DNA of 64,000 nucleotides, from NCBI GenBank assembly GCA_947498985.1, contig CANMMF010000006.1, forward strand, positions 124,001 through 188,000. Reading direction: 5' to 3'. This stretch comes from an uncultured Paracoccaceae bacterium. Lineage in GTDB: Bacteria > Pseudomonadota > Alphaproteobacteria > Rhodobacterales > Rhodobacteraceae. Shown here one piece after another: positions 1 through 8,893 of this stretch; position 1 is the stretch's first letter; every line of letters begins with the position of its first letter. The notes beneath the pieces were generated by a model. The model was not told the DNA's origin. It did no database searches and saw only the letters and a program-made list of their open reading frames with translations. Position numbers and translations under genes: made by a program.

Positions 1-1
1 C

Positions 2-169
2 AGACCGCTGACAACCGGCGTGATGAACATGCTGATCTCGTCGTTCAACATCGAATGGTCGCTGCTCATGGCGGCGTCGGTGATGATGAGCGTGCCGCTG
101 ATCATCGCGTTTGCCTTCCTGCAAAGCTATCTCACCCGCGGCTTCGGCGCGGGTGGTGTGAAAGGATAA
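2..169 (+). CDS. ABC transporter permease, sugar type (MalG-like), 3' end only
   Basis: This is the last 55 codons of a gene that begins before the window; the frame runs from base 2 to a TAA at 167-169. The visible part has one hydrophobic segment and ends in a short basic tail with the closing pattern ..RGFGAGGVKG, the usual C-terminus of MalG-type inner-membrane permeases (CUT1 sugar and polyol ABC importers). The ATPase gene starts three bases later, so the two are certainly cotranscribed. The substrate cannot be read from this fragment; the downstream aldolase, dehydrogenases and aminotransferase suggest a sugar-like or amino-sugar-like compound (inference). Confidence 0.85.
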   Translation, partial: RPLTTGVMNMLISSFNIEWSLLMAASVMMSVPLIIAFAFLQSYLTRGFGAGGVKG

Positions 170-172
170 TCG

Positions 173-1297
173 ATGGCCGATGTGGTCTTCGCCAATGTTC
201 AGAAACGCTTCGGCAGCTTCACCGCCGTCGAGGGGCTCGATCTGGACATCCGTCAGGGCGAGTTCATTTGCCTGCTGGGCCCGTCCGGCTGCGGCAAGAC
301 CACCACGCTGCGGATGCTGGCGGGGCTGGAGTTTCCCTCCGGCGGAGAGATCCGCATCGGTGAGCGCGTGGTCAATGACGTGGCCCCCGGCGAGCGTGAC
401 ATCGCGATGGTCTTTCAGTCCTACGCGCTTTATCCGCATATGTCGGTGGGCCAGAACATCGCCTATCCGCTGAAAAAGCGCCGCGTGCCGAAATCCGAGC
501 GCGCGGAGATGGTGGCAAAGACGGCCGAGATGCTGCAACTGACGCCGCTGCTGCACCGCAAGCCGAAAGAGCTCTCGGGTGGCCAGCAGCAACGGGTGGC
601 TCTGGGCCGCGCGCTGGTGCGCGACCCCAAGGTCTTTTTGCTGGACGAGCCGCTTTCCAATCTCGATGCCAAGCTGCGCGGGCATATGCGCTCCGAGCTC
701 ATCGAGCTGCACCAGCGGCTTGGCCGCACCATGGTCTACGTCACCCACGACCAGCTCGAGGCGATGACCATGGCCGACCGCATCGCGGTGATGGAGGGCG
801 GCAAGCTGCAGCAATTCGCCCCTCCGCAAGAGGTCTACCGCGCCCCGGCCAACCGCTTTGTCGCAGGCTTCATCGGCACACCCGGCATGAACATCGCCGA
901 CGGGGTGCTGCGCGCCGATGATGGCGCTTGGGTGTTCGAGGCGCCGGGGCTCTCGGTGGCGGCCGGGGATCTCACGGCAGAGGCGCAGGCCGGGCCCGCG
1001 GCCATGGGCATCCGTCCCGAAGGGCTCAGCATCGGCGCAGGCCCGATCAAGGGCGAGGTGCAGGTGGTCGAACGGACCGGCCATGAGAACATCGTGATCG
1101 TGCGGGTCGGCGACGGCATGCGCATGACCTGCCGCACCGCCCCTGACCGGATCTGGAAGGTGGGCGAAACCGTGCAGATGGCGGTCGATGCGGCGCAGGC
1201 GCATTTCTTTGCCGAAGGCCCGACCGGACGCCGGCTCAACCGCGCAGGCGCCACCGGCGCGCTGCTGCACCCTGAACTGAAGGAAGCCACATCGTGA
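173..1297 (+). CDS. ABC transporter ATP-binding protein, UgpC/MalK type
   Basis: Cytoplasmic ATPase that powers the importer whose permease ends just upstream. The 374-residue protein has Walker A GPSGCGKTT (36-44), a Q-loop glutamine (82), signature LSGGQQQR (134-141), Walker B VFLLDEP (154-160) and the H-loop histidine at 192. The last third (about 240-360) matches the MalK-type regulatory OB-fold (TOBE) extension, and the full length is normal for the CUT1 family. The start ATG is three bases after the permease stop. The stop overlaps the GTG start of the DapA-family gene by four bases. Because CUT1 ATPases are often shared, it could also serve the second CUT1 system at 26717-29955, which has no ATPase of its own (inference). 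Confidence 0.95.
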   Translation: MADVVFANVQKRFGSFTAVEGLDLDIRQGEFICLLGPSGCGKTTTLRMLAGLEFPSGGEIRIGERVVNDVAPGERDIAMVFQSYALYPHMSVGQNIAYPLKKRRVPKSERAEMVAKTAEMLQLTPLLHRKPKELSGGQQQRVALGRALVRDPKVFLLDEPLSNLDAKLRGHMRSELIELHQRLGRTMVYVTHDQLEAMTMADRIAVMEGGKLQQFAPPQEVYRAPANRFVAGFIGTPGMNIADGVLRADDGAWVFEAPGLSVAAGDLTAEAQAGPAAMGIRPEGLSIGAGPIKGEVQVVERTGHENIVIVRVGDGMRMTCRTAPDRIWKVGETVQMAVDAAQAHFFAEGPTGRRLNRAGATGALLHPELKEATS

Positions 1298-2205
1298 ACC
1301 GGGATTCCATCGACTGGTCCGGGCCGATGCCCGCCATCACCACCCCCTTCAACGCCGATCTGAGCATCGACGAGGACAGCTTTGTCGCCAATATCGCGCG
1401 GCTTTTCGAGGCCGGTGCCACGGGCATGATCTCGGCCGGGTGTACCGGTGAATTCTGGGCGCTGTCGCTGCGTGAACGCGAATTGCTGGCCCGCCTGACC
1501 GCCGAGGCCTGCCGCGGGCGCGGCCCGGCCATCATCGGCACCGGCAGCATCGCCGAGCAGGAGGTGATCGAACAGACCTTCGCGGCAAAAGAGGCGGGTG
1601 CCGCGGGCGTGCTGGTCCTGCCGCCCTATTTCGCCCGTGTGACCGACGCCGAAATCATCGCGCATTTCGAAGCCATCGCCGATGGCTCGGCGCTGCCGGT
1701 GGTGCTCTACAACATCCCCGGAAACGCGGGAAACGCCATCACACCGGCCATCGCCGACACGCTGGCGGATCACGACAACGTCGTGGCCATCAAGGAATCG
1801 AGCGGCGACTGGACCGTGTTTCAGGCCACGCTGAACGCCGTCTCGGACCGCATCCGCGTCTTCTGCGGCCCGTCTTCGGTGTTTGGCGTCCCGGCCACGC
1901 TTGCCGGTGCCGACGGGTTGATCGACTGTTTTCCCAATGTCTGGTCGAAAGGCTGCCTCGATCTTTGGTACACGACCAAGGCGGGCGATCTCGACGCCGC
2001 GTGGTCGCTGCAGCAGACAGGCATCGCGCTGACCGAGTTGTTCACCACCGGCGGGCGCACGCTTTACCCCGCCACCAAGGCGGCGATGAACCATCTGGGT
2101 GTGCCGGGCGGCGGCCACATGCGCCCGCCCTACCGCGATCTGGACGGGCAGGCCAGGGCAAGCCTGCTCACCGGTCTCGACGCTCTGAATGCCACGTCGG
2201 GCTGA
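1294..2205 (+). CDS. DapA-family lyase/aldolase (dihydrodipicolinate synthase superfamily)
   Basis: A 303-residue class I aldolase-fold enzyme. The expected catalytic tyrosine lies in VVLYNIPGN (Y139) and the Schiff-base lysine in VAIKESSG (K167); the threonine of the GCTGE loop is at 51. Family members condense or cleave 2-keto acids (pyruvate or related donors), including DHDPS, N-acetylneuraminate lyase and keto-deoxy sugar acid lyases. The GTG start overlaps the ATPase stop (GTGA), which fixes the start. Placed inside a transport and catabolic operon with two SDRs and an aminotransferase, a degradative aldolase or dehydratase is more likely than lysine biosynthesis. The exact substrate is not readable. 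Confidence 0.9.
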   Translation: MNRDSIDWSGPMPAITTPFNADLSIDEDSFVANIARLFEAGATGMISAGCTGEFWALSLRERELLARLTAEACRGRGPAIIGTGSIAEQEVIEQTFAAKEAGAAGVLVLPPYFARVTDAEIIAHFEAIADGSALPVVLYNIPGNAGNAITPAIADTLADHDNVVAIKESSGDWTVFQATLNAVSDRIRVFCGPSSVFGVPATLAGADGLIDCFPNVWSKGCLDLWYTTKAGDLDAAWSLQQTGIALTELFTTGGRTLYPATKAAMNHLGVPGGGHMRPPYRDLDGQARASLLTGLDALNATSG

Positions 2206-2250
2206 GGCCGCGCGCCTTTTCACCCGCCCCTCTATCAAAGGAACACCACC

Positions 2251-3033
2251 ATGGATCTTGGACTCGCAGGCAAACGCGCTATCGTGACGGCGGCCAGCCG
2301 CGGCCTGGGCTTTGCAACCGCCCGCTCGCTTGCGGGCGAAGGCGTGCATGTCACGATGAACGCCCGCAGCGAGGGCCCGCTGACCGAGGCCGCCGACCGG
2401 ATCCGCGCCGAAACCGGCGTCGAGATCACCCCCGTGGCCGCCGATTTCAACGAGCCTGCGGGCCGCGCGGCCATTCTGGAGGCCGCCGGTCGGGTCGATA
2501 TCCTCGTCTCCAACCCCGGTGTGCGCCAGGTCCCCACCCCCTGGGAAGAGATCACGCCCGACGACTGGCGCTACTGGCTCGAGGTGCATTTCCTGTCCTC
2601 GGTGCAGATGATGCAGGCGGTGGCACCGGGCATGAAGGAGCGCAAGTTCGGGCGCATCGTGAACATGTCGGTGAGCTTCATCAAGTTCCCGCAGTTGGGC
2701 TTTGCGCATAGCCACGCGGCGCGGCTGGCGCTGTCGGGGGCGACCGCGGCGATGACCCGCGATCTCATCGGCCATAACGTCACGATCAACACGGTCTGCC
2801 CGGGGCTTTTCGACACCGACGCGCTGCACACCAACCTGCACGGCCACGCCAAGCGCGGCAACACCACCTACGAGGCCATCGTGCAGGATCGCAAGGACAC
2901 CTGCCCCGCCGGGCGCTTTGCCGATCCCAAGGAATGCGGCGACCTGATCGCCTATCTCTGTTCGGCGCAGGCGGGCTTCATGTCCGGGCAGAACATCGTC
3001 AACGATGGCGGCGTCTATCAGGGCCTGTTCTGA
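2251..3033 (+). CDS. SDR-family oxidoreductase with altered active site
   Basis: A 260-residue Rossmann-fold protein with the NAD(P)-binding start TAASRGLGFA and the PG motif (CPGLFDTDA) after the active site. At the position of the usual YxxxK motif it reads AHSHAARLAL, so Tyr and the canonical Lys are replaced; the segment resembles the divergent enoyl/dienoyl-CoA-reductase-like SDRs that carry a shifted Ser...Lys/Arg. The NNAG motif is also changed (SNPGV). It may therefore reduce an enoyl-type bond or use different acid-base chemistry (inference). A good ribosome site (AAAGGA) precedes the ATG after a 45-base gap from the aldolase gene. The stop shares one base with the next start (TGATG). 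Confidence 0.88.
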   Translation: MDLGLAGKRAIVTAASRGLGFATARSLAGEGVHVTMNARSEGPLTEAADRIRAETGVEITPVAADFNEPAGRAAILEAAGRVDILVSNPGVRQVPTPWEEITPDDWRYWLEVHFLSSVQMMQAVAPGMKERKFGRIVNMSVSFIKFPQLGFAHSHAARLALSGATAAMTRDLIGHNVTINTVCPGLFDTDALHTNLHGHAKRGNTTYEAIVQDRKDTCPAGRFADPKECGDLIAYLCSAQAGFMSGQNIVNDGGVYQGLF

Positions 3034-3734
3034 TGGCCCGGGTGGCGATGGTCTCGGGCGCGGGGCGCGGCCTTGGCGCGGCGATCGCCGGGGCGCTGGC
3101 GCAGGACGGCTGGGCCCTGTCGCTGGGCATGCGCGACACCCGTCAGGCCGACGCTCTCGATCTCGACCCCGACCACTTTCTGGTGCATGCCTTCGACGCC
3201 AATGACGCCGACGCCGCGTCGCGCTGGGTCGACGCCACCGCCCGGCGCTTCGGGCGCATCGACGCGCTGGTCAACAATGCGGGCATCCTGCGGATGGTGG
3301 ATTTCGAGCAGGGCAGCGAGGACGATCTCGACGATCTCTGGACGGTTAATGTCAAGGCGCCGTTTCGGCTGATCCGAGCCGCATTGCCGCATCTGCGCGA
3401 GACCGGCGCGGGTCGCGTGGTCAACATCGCCTCCACCGACGCCAAGCGGTTCCGGCCCGGCACCTCCGTCGGTTATTCCATGACCAAACACGCGCTGCTG
3501 GCGATGACGCAGGCGGTGCGCCACGCGGGCTGGGACGACGGGCTGCGCGCCACAGCGCTTTGCCCCGGCGCCATCGACACCGAGCTGATCGCCGACCTGC
3601 CCGGCGTCACACCCAAGGCCCAGCGCCTGACACCGGACACGGTGGCGCGCATGGTGGCGTTCATCCTGTCGCTGCCCAACCAGGCCAGCGTGCCCGAGTT
3701 CATCGCCAACACACGACTGGAGACCGTGGTATGA
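3033..3734 (+). CDS. SDR-family oxidoreductase, classical
   Basis: A 233-residue short-chain dehydrogenase/reductase. It shows the glycine-rich nucleotide site SGAGRGLG near the N-terminus, NNAGIL in the middle, a serine in NIAST, the full catalytic YSMTK and a CPGAIDTEL segment. It probably oxidises or reduces an alcohol/ketone intermediate of the pathway encoded by this operon. The ATG is taken at 3033 because it overlaps the upstream TGA by one base; a longer in-frame extension upstream lies inside the preceding gene. The stop overlaps the aminotransferase start as ATGA. Two adjacent SDRs, one classical and one altered, suggest two successive steps on the same substrate (inference). Confidence 0.92.
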   Translation: MARVAMVSGAGRGLGAAIAGALAQDGWALSLGMRDTRQADALDLDPDHFLVHAFDANDADAASRWVDATARRFGRIDALVNNAGILRMVDFEQGSEDDLDDLWTVNVKAPFRLIRAALPHLRETGAGRVVNIASTDAKRFRPGTSVGYSMTKHALLAMTQAVRHAGWDDGLRATALCPGAIDTELIADLPGVTPKAQRLTPDTVARMVAFILSLPNQASVPEFIANTRLETVV

Positions 3735-5113
3735 CCCTCGACACGCCGATCAACGACGCGCTGGCCCGGTGGGATCGCGAGTGCCTCTTTCATCCCACCA
3801 CCCATGTCGCCAATCACGCGCGCGGCGACACGCCGGGGCAGATCATGACCGGCGGCGACGGCGTCTATGTCACCGACCGCAATGGCAATCGCCTGCTCGA
3901 CGGGTTTGCCGCGCTCTACTGCGTGAATGCAGGCTACGGGCGCTCCGAGATTGCCGACGCGATGAGCAAACAGGCGCAGGAGCTGGCCTATTTCCACGCC
4001 TTTGCCGGGCATGGCAACGAACCGGCGATCCGGCTCGCCCGGATGATCATGGACCGCGCGCCCGAGCACATGGCGCGGGTTTATTTCGGGCTCTCGGGCT
4101 CTGACGCGAACGAGACCAACGTCAAGCTCGCCTGGCATTACCACATCCTCAGGGGACAGCCGGAAAAGCGCAAGATCATCAGCCGCTGGCGCGGCTATCA
4201 CGGCTCGGGGCTGGTCTCGGGCTCGCTGACCGGGCTCGAAAGTTATCACAAGCGCTTTCACCTGCCGCTGCCCGGTTTTCTGCACACCGAAACGCCGCAT
4301 TACCTGCGGCGCGCGGACCCGGAGATGAGCGAAGCGGCCTATCTCACCCATCTGATCGACGCGCTCGAAGAGATGATCCTGCGCGAAGGTGCCGACACCA
4401 TCGCCGCCTTCATCGGAGAGCCGATCATGGGCACCGGGGGTATCCTGCCGCCCCCGCCGGGCTATTGGGAGGGCGTGCAGCTGCTGCTGGCGAAACACGA
4501 CATCCTGCTGATCGCCGACGAGGTGGTGACCGGCTTTGGCCGCATGGGAGAGATGTTCGGCGCCACCTATTACGGTCTGAAACCCGATTTCATGACCATC
4601 GCCAAGGGGCTCACATCGGCCTATGCGCCGCTCTCGGGCACGATCATGTCGGACCGCGTCTTCGAAGAGCTGAGCCGCGGCACCGATGAGCACGGCGTGC
4701 TTTGCCATGGCTGGACCTATTCCGCGCATCCGGTCTGCGCGGCGGCGGGCATCGCCACGCTGGAGCTGATCGACAAGCTGGGTCTTGTGGCGAAGGCCGC
4801 CGAAAACGGGCCTTATCTCAGGGCGAAACTGCAGGACGCGGTGGGTGATCATCCCAATGTGGCCGAAATACGCGGCGACGGGCTGCTGGCCGCGGTGGAG
4901 CTGATGCAGGACCCGGGCGCCCGCGTGTTTTTCCCCACCATGAGCGTCGCGCCGAAGGTGGCCGCGGCGATGCTCCGGCGCGGGGTGATCTCGCGCGCCA
5001 TGCCCGAAGGCGATATCCTGGGCTTTGCGCCGCCGCTTTGCATCAGCCGCGACGAGATCGACATCATGGTCACCGCGCTCGCCGGGGCGCTGCACGACGT
5101 GCTGCCCCGGTGA
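3731..5113 (+). CDS. Class III aminotransferase (PLP, omega-transaminase type)
   Basis: A 460-residue PLP enzyme of the class III family (omega-amino acid:pyruvate, taurine:pyruvate and GABA transaminases). The PLP-lysine is in [11 protein letters not shown] (K292), the pyridine-binding aspartate in [11 protein letters not shown] (D263), and the phosphate-binding SGSDANETN segment lies near 132-130. Length is typical. It probably moves an amino group between an amine or beta-amino acid intermediate and pyruvate or 2-oxoglutarate. The start overlaps the SDR stop by four bases (ATGA), and its stop overlaps the next GTG start (GTGA), so translation is coupled along this operon. Confidence 0.93.
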   Translation: MTLDTPINDALARWDRECLFHPTTHVANHARGDTPGQIMTGGDGVYVTDRNGNRLLDGFAALYCVNAGYGRSEIADAMSKQAQELAYFHAFAGHGNEPAIRLARMIMDRAPEHMARVYFGLSGSDANETNVKLAWHYHILRGQPEKRKIISRWRGYHGSGLVSGSLTGLESYHKRFHLPLPGFLHTETPHYLRRADPEMSEAAYLTHLIDALEEMILREGADTIAAFIGEPIMGTGGILPPPPGYWEGVQLLLAKHDILLIADEVVTGFGRMGEMFGATYYGLKPDFMTIAKGLTSAYAPLSGTIMSDRVFEELSRGTDEHGVLCHGWTYSAHPVCAAAGIATLELIDKLGLVAKAAENGPYLRAKLQDAVGDHPNVAEIRGDGLLAAVELMQDPGARVFFPTMSVAPKVAAAMLRRGVISRAMPEGDILGFAPPLCISRDEIDIMVTALAGALHDVLPR

Positions 5114-6003
5114 ACCGCGACCGGCCCTGGGAGACGCCCGAGGCAGAGTGGCTCGCCGAGGTCGCAAGGGTACGCGCGGGTCGGCGGCTGGCACCGGACC
5201 GCTGGCCGGATGGCGCGCGCTGCGCCTTTGCGCTGTCCTTCGATTGCGATCATGAAACCTTCGAAATGGGCACCGGAGGTGCGGCCATCGGGCGTCTGGC
5301 CTGGGGTGAGTTTGGCCGCCGCACCGGCGTGCCGCGCATTCTGCAGAGCCTCGCGCGGCACGACATCCGCGCCAGCTTCTTTGTGCCCGCCGTGGCCGGC
5401 TTGATCGACCCCGAAGCGCTGGCCCCCATCACCGATGCCGGCCACGAGATTGGCGTGCATGGCTGGATCCACGAAAACACCTCCCTGCTTGATCGCGCGA
5501 CGGAGCGGACTCTGATGGTCCGCGCCCGCGACGCGCTGCGCGCGATGACCGGCACCGAGCCGGTCGGCCACCGCGCGGCCAACTGGGATCTGAGCGCGCA
5601 TACCATCGAACTGGTGGCCGAGCTGGGCTTTGCCTATGACAGCTCGATGATGGCTGATGACAGCTGCTACGAGCTGCTGAGCGACGGTGAGCCCATGGGT
5701 GTGGTCGAGATCCCCGTCGACTGGGTGCGCGACGACGCGGTCTATCTTCTGTTCAACCGCGCGCCGCCGACCCGCCCCTGGACGCCGCCCGAGGCGGTCT
5801 TTGACATCTTCCGCAGGGAGTTTGACGGCGCCTATGCCGAAGGCGGGCTCTGCCAGCTGGTCATGCACCCGTTTGTCATCGGCTACCGCTCGCGGATCTG
5901 GATCCTCGAGCAACTGATCGACCACGCCCGCGCGAAAGGCGATGTCTGGTTCCCGACCCATGCCGAACTGGCCGCCTGGGTTTGGGCCCAAAGCGCGCGC
6001 TGA
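5110..6003 (+). CDS. Polysaccharide deacetylase-family (NodB fold) hydrolase
   Basis: A 297-residue NodB-homology protein. The metal-site aspartate pair is in SFDCDHET (about residue 40) and the histidines in GVHGWIHE (about 120); later GHRAANWDL and a C-terminal MHPFVIG histidine complete the site. The absence of a signal peptide points to a cytoplasmic carbohydrate esterase 4 relative, as in the PuuE allantoinase or N-acyl/imide hydrolase branches, rather than a cell-wall deacetylase. The GTG start overlaps the aminotransferase stop and gives a better N-terminus than an in-frame ATG at 5038 inside the upstream gene. It is the last gene of the operon; the next gene is convergent. Confidence 0.87.
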   Translation: MNRDRPWETPEAEWLAEVARVRAGRRLAPDRWPDGARCAFALSFDCDHETFEMGTGGAAIGRLAWGEFGRRTGVPRILQSLARHDIRASFFVPAVAGLIDPEALAPITDAGHEIGVHGWIHENTSLLDRATERTLMVRARDALRAMTGTEPVGHRAANWDLSAHTIELVAELGFAYDSSMMADDSCYELLSDGEPMGVVEIPVDWVRDDAVYLLFNRAPPTRPWTPPEAVFDIFRREFDGAYAEGGLCQLVMHPFVIGYRSRIWILEQLIDHARAKGDVWFPTHAELAAWVWAQSAR

Positions 6004-6027
6004 CGCCCGGCCCGCCCCGGGTGCGTG

Positions 6028-6681
6028 CTATTGCAGTTCGGCGATCAGGTCCGCGGTGGTCACCTGCCGGCAATAGCCGCTGATGGCCGAAAGCGACGCG
6101 TCCTGTCTGGCTTGCGAGAACGTGGCGCAGGCGTCTGTCACCTGCGTGACCAGATAGCCCAGATCGCAGGCATCGCGGATGGCGCTTTCGACGCATTGGT
6201 CGGTCAGCACACCCGACAGGATCACCTGCTGCACGCCGAGATTGCGCAGGATGTAATCGATATGGGTCGAGACAAACACGCTGGAGGAGGATTTGGGCAG
6301 CACGATCTCATCCTCACCCGGCGCGATCTCGGCGATCACCTTGCCGTCCCAGGATCCTTTCGGGATGTTGAACCCGGTGATCTTGTAATCGAGGCTGCGG
6401 TCGCGCCCGTCCAGGGTCAGGCTCTCGATGGTGGTGTACATCACCTCCACCCCCGCCGCCCGGCAGGCCGATTGCAGCGCCTGCATCTTCGGGATCACCT
6501 CCGACTGCATCAGGTCGAGGAAGGGCGCCTTATTTTCGGCACGCTCCGCATCGCTCATCATCGCCCATTCCGCGCCCTCCGGATGGCAGGAGAAATTCTG
6601 CACATCGATAAAGAGCAGCGCCGCCCGCGCGGGTCTGATCGGCACGTCGCGGGTTGTGGTCGAAAGGAAAGCGTCGGTCAT
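6028..6681 (-). CDS. Isochorismatase-family cysteine hydrolase
   Basis: A 217-residue amidohydrolase of the isochorismatase fold. The catalytic triad is visible: D26 in LLFIDVQN, K130 in VLPKSSSS and C163 in GVLTDQCVESA, with the usual cis-peptide segment before the cysteine. Relatives hydrolyse amides or carbamoyl groups (nicotinamidase, N-carbamoylsarcosine amidase, ureidoacrylate amidase). The cysteine makes an amidase more likely than an isochorismate vinyl-ether hydrolase. Its ATG overlaps the stop of the upstream N-formylglutamate-type gene by four bases, so the two are cotranscribed leftward and probably act in sequence on one nitrogen compound. Confidence 0.92.
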   Translation of the reverse strand: MTDAFLSTTTRDVPIRPARAALLFIDVQNFSCHPEGAEWAMMSDAERAENKAPFLDLMQSEVIPKMQALQSACRAAGVEVMYTTIESLTLDGRDRSLDYKITGFNIPKGSWDGKVIAEIAPGEDEIVLPKSSSSVFVSTHIDYILRNLGVQQVILSGVLTDQCVESAIRDACDLGYLVTQVTDACATFSQARQDASLSAISGYCRQVTTADLIAELQ

Positions 6682-7427
6682 GAGGTCTCCTGCATCATGA
6701 AGGCGGCGTGCAGCGTGTCGGCGACTTTGGCCACCGCGCGCGCATCGCGTAAGTAGTCGTTTCGAACCTCGACAAGCACATGCGGCAGCGCGCGCGGCTC
6801 GGCATGCACCGGGATCGTGTAGTCGGAGGCGTCCTCGATCTCGTAAGGCTCGTTGAGCCCCAGCGGCGCCACCCAGTCGACCGCTTCAAGATGGCGCTGC
6901 ATCGCGGCCATCAGCGGGTTGGCGACGCGGGCCAGCAAGCCGATGGGCCAGGGCCGCGTCGCCCCGTCCACATCGCGGCGCGGATCGTAGCTGTGCACCG
7001 CCACGATCCGGCGCGCGCCCTTGTCGAGCCTCAGGGCCACCTCTTGGTGAAACGGCGCGTGGATCTCGTCCCAGCGCGCCTTTCGCTCCGGTTCGGTGAC
7101 GGTATTGCCGGGCACCGCGGTCCGGTCGCTGCGCGCGGGCACCAGATCATCCGACGCCCAGGGGCGGTTGCAATCGATCACCAACCGGCTGTAGCGCTGT
7201 GCCACCAGCGTCGCATCCGCGCGCGCCGCCAAGGCCTGCGCAAGATCGAGCGCGCCGGGGTCCCAGCCGATATGGCGGTCGATCTCGCCCCGCTTCAGGC
7301 CCAGATCGCCCAGGGTCCCCGGCACCGCACGGCCCGCATGTTCGACGGTCAGCAGCCAGTCCCGACCACCCTCCCGCACCAGCACCGGGTCCGGATCGCC
7401 CTGCGACAGCAGCGGCTTTGCACGCAT
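6678..7427 (-). CDS. N-formylglutamate amidohydrolase (FGase) family protein
   Basis: A 249-residue FGase-family metal hydrolase, which removes formyl or similar groups from amino acids. Recognisable features are LTVEHAGRAVP near the N-terminus, DRHIGWDPGA, SRLVIDCNRPW and VAVHSYDP. The start is placed at 7427 because AAGGGAAG lies five bases before that ATG; an upstream in-frame ATG at 7448 adds seven residues but has no ribosome site. It forms a two-gene leftward unit with the cysteine hydrolase and is divergent from the glutamine-synthetase-like gene over about 80 bases, so both sides may share control (inference). Confidence 0.88.
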   Translation of the reverse strand: MRAKPLLSQGDPDPVLVREGGRDWLLTVEHAGRAVPGTLGDLGLKRGEIDRHIGWDPGALDLAQALAARADATLVAQRYSRLVIDCNRPWASDDLVPARSDRTAVPGNTVTEPERKARWDEIHAPFHQEVALRLDKGARRIVAVHSYDPRRDVDGATRPWPIGLLARVANPLMAAMQRHLEAVDWVAPLGLNEPYEIEDASDYTIPVHAEPRALPHVLVEVRNDYLRDARAVAKVADTLHAAFMMQETS

Positions 7428-7510
7428 CTTGTCTTCCCTTGCGGCCATAAGGCGTTGCCATCACGGTCAGTTTTTCACACGATGGCGCGACAGTGCAATA
7501 GGAGGTGACG

Positions 7511-8812
7511 ATGGGCGCGGATCTGACCATGGCCTGCACAAGCGATCTGTCCGGACTGGTCCGCGGCAAGGGGTTTGCGACGGCGGATCTCGACGCCAGG
7601 ATCGCCGGCGGCATCGGCTGGACACCGACCAATGCGCAGATCACCTGTTTCGACGGTATCGCGGCATCGCCCTACGGCGCGCTTGGCGATCTGGTGCTCT
7701 GGCCCGATCCCGCGACGCGCGCCGATTGCGATCTGCCCGAGGGCCGCGCGCTGTCCTTCCTGATGGGGGACATCCGGGAGCTGGACGGCACGCCCTGGGA
7801 ATGCTGCACGCGCAGCATCCTGAAAACCGCGCTTGAGCGTTTCACCGAGGCGAGCGGGCTGGAGATCCGTGCCACCTTCGAGCACGAATTCATGCTGCCG
7901 CAGGACCGCCTCAGCCGCGGGTTTTCGCTGCAGGGCTTTGCCGGTGCGCAGCCATTTGCGGAGGCGCTGCTGCGCGCGCTGGCCGGGGCAAAGATCACAC
8001 CCGACAGTTTCCTGCGCGAATACGGCCCCGATCAGTTCGAGATCACCCTGCCCCCCGCTCCCGCCCTGCGCGCCGCGGACGAGGCGGTGATGCTGCGCGA
8101 GATCACCCGCGCCACCGCTGTGGCGATGGGCCTGCAGGCAAGCTTCACGCCCCTTGCGGGATCCGAGGTTGTGGGCAATGGCGTGCATATCCATATCAGC
8201 CTGTGGACCAGGGACGGGCGGCCCGCCACCCATGACCCGGATGCGCAGGACGGGCTGTCAAAGGCCGCATCTGGTTTCATCGCGGGCCTCCTGCGGCATC
8301 TCAACGCCGCCTCCGCGCTCACCGCGCCCTCGGCGATTTCCGGACTCCGGCTGGTGCCGCATCGCTGGAGCGCCGCGTTCAACAATCTGGGCGCGCAGGA
8401 CCGCGAGGCGGCGGTGCGGATCTGTCCGCTGAGCGCCGGTGACCCGGAAAAACGCGCGCGCCAGTTCAATTTCGAATTCCGCGCCGCCGATGCCGCCGCC
8501 AGCCCTTACCTGGCACTGGCCGCACTGGTCATGGCCGGGACCATCGGGATCAGGGATGAGCTGCAGGCGCCGAAAGCGACGGAGGAGGATCTGTCGCTGC
8601 TGTCGGAGGACGCGCTCGGCAAGCGCGGCTTGCAGCGGATCCCCGCCAGCCTGACCGACGCGCTGGACGCGCTGTCGGAGGACCGGAGCTTTGCCGACAG
8701 CTTCCCGGGGCGCTTTGTGGAGATCTACACTGCCCATAAACTGGGCGAATGGGCCCATGTCGCCGACATGACGGACGACCAGCGCTTTGCCGAATACCGA
8801 TCGACCTATTGA
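7511..8812 (+). CDS. Glutamine synthetase family protein (gamma-glutamyl-amine ligase like)
   Basis: A 433-residue protein of the glutamine synthetase catalytic fold. Metal and substrate motifs include FEHEFML (about 120), GNGVHIHISLW (about 220) and the late FEFRAADAAASPYLALA. The sequence is closer in style to the PuuA/GlnT-type ligases that glutamylate polyamines or amines than to housekeeping GlnA. An almost perfect Shine-Dalgarno AGGAGGT (7500-7506) sits five bases before the ATG, preferred over a GTG two codons upstream. Position directly upstream of a PotDABC-like importer supports a role in activating an imported amine by gamma-glutamylation (inference). Confidence 0.9.
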   Translation: MGADLTMACTSDLSGLVRGKGFATADLDARIAGGIGWTPTNAQITCFDGIAASPYGALGDLVLWPDPATRADCDLPEGRALSFLMGDIRELDGTPWECCTRSILKTALERFTEASGLEIRATFEHEFMLPQDRLSRGFSLQGFAGAQPFAEALLRALAGAKITPDSFLREYGPDQFEITLPPAPALRAADEAVMLREITRATAVAMGLQASFTPLAGSEVVGNGVHIHISLWTRDGRPATHDPDAQDGLSKAASGFIAGLLRHLNAASALTAPSAISGLRLVPHRWSAAFNNLGAQDREAAVRICPLSAGDPEKRARQFNFEFRAADAAASPYLALAALVMAGTIGIRDELQAPKATEEDLSLLSEDALGKRGLQRIPASLTDALDALSEDRSFADSFPGRFVEIYTAHKLGEWAHVADMTDDQRFAEYRSTY

Positions 8813-8841
8813 CGCGTCTTGACTCAGCGGTTTGAGACGCG
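8813..8841 (+). other. Hairpin between ligase and binding-protein genes
   Basis: CGCGTCT at 8813-8819 pairs with AGACGCG at 8835-8841, followed by a short A run rather than T. It starts right after the ligase stop and could attenuate or stabilise the transcript between the ligase and transporter genes. A smaller inverted repeat, GTTCG and CGAAC, lies at 8864-8878 just before the binding-protein start. Confidence 0.5.
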
Positions 8842-8893
8842 AAAATGCGCTACGCGAATATTTGTTCGCAATCCGAACAGGGAGAGACATTCG

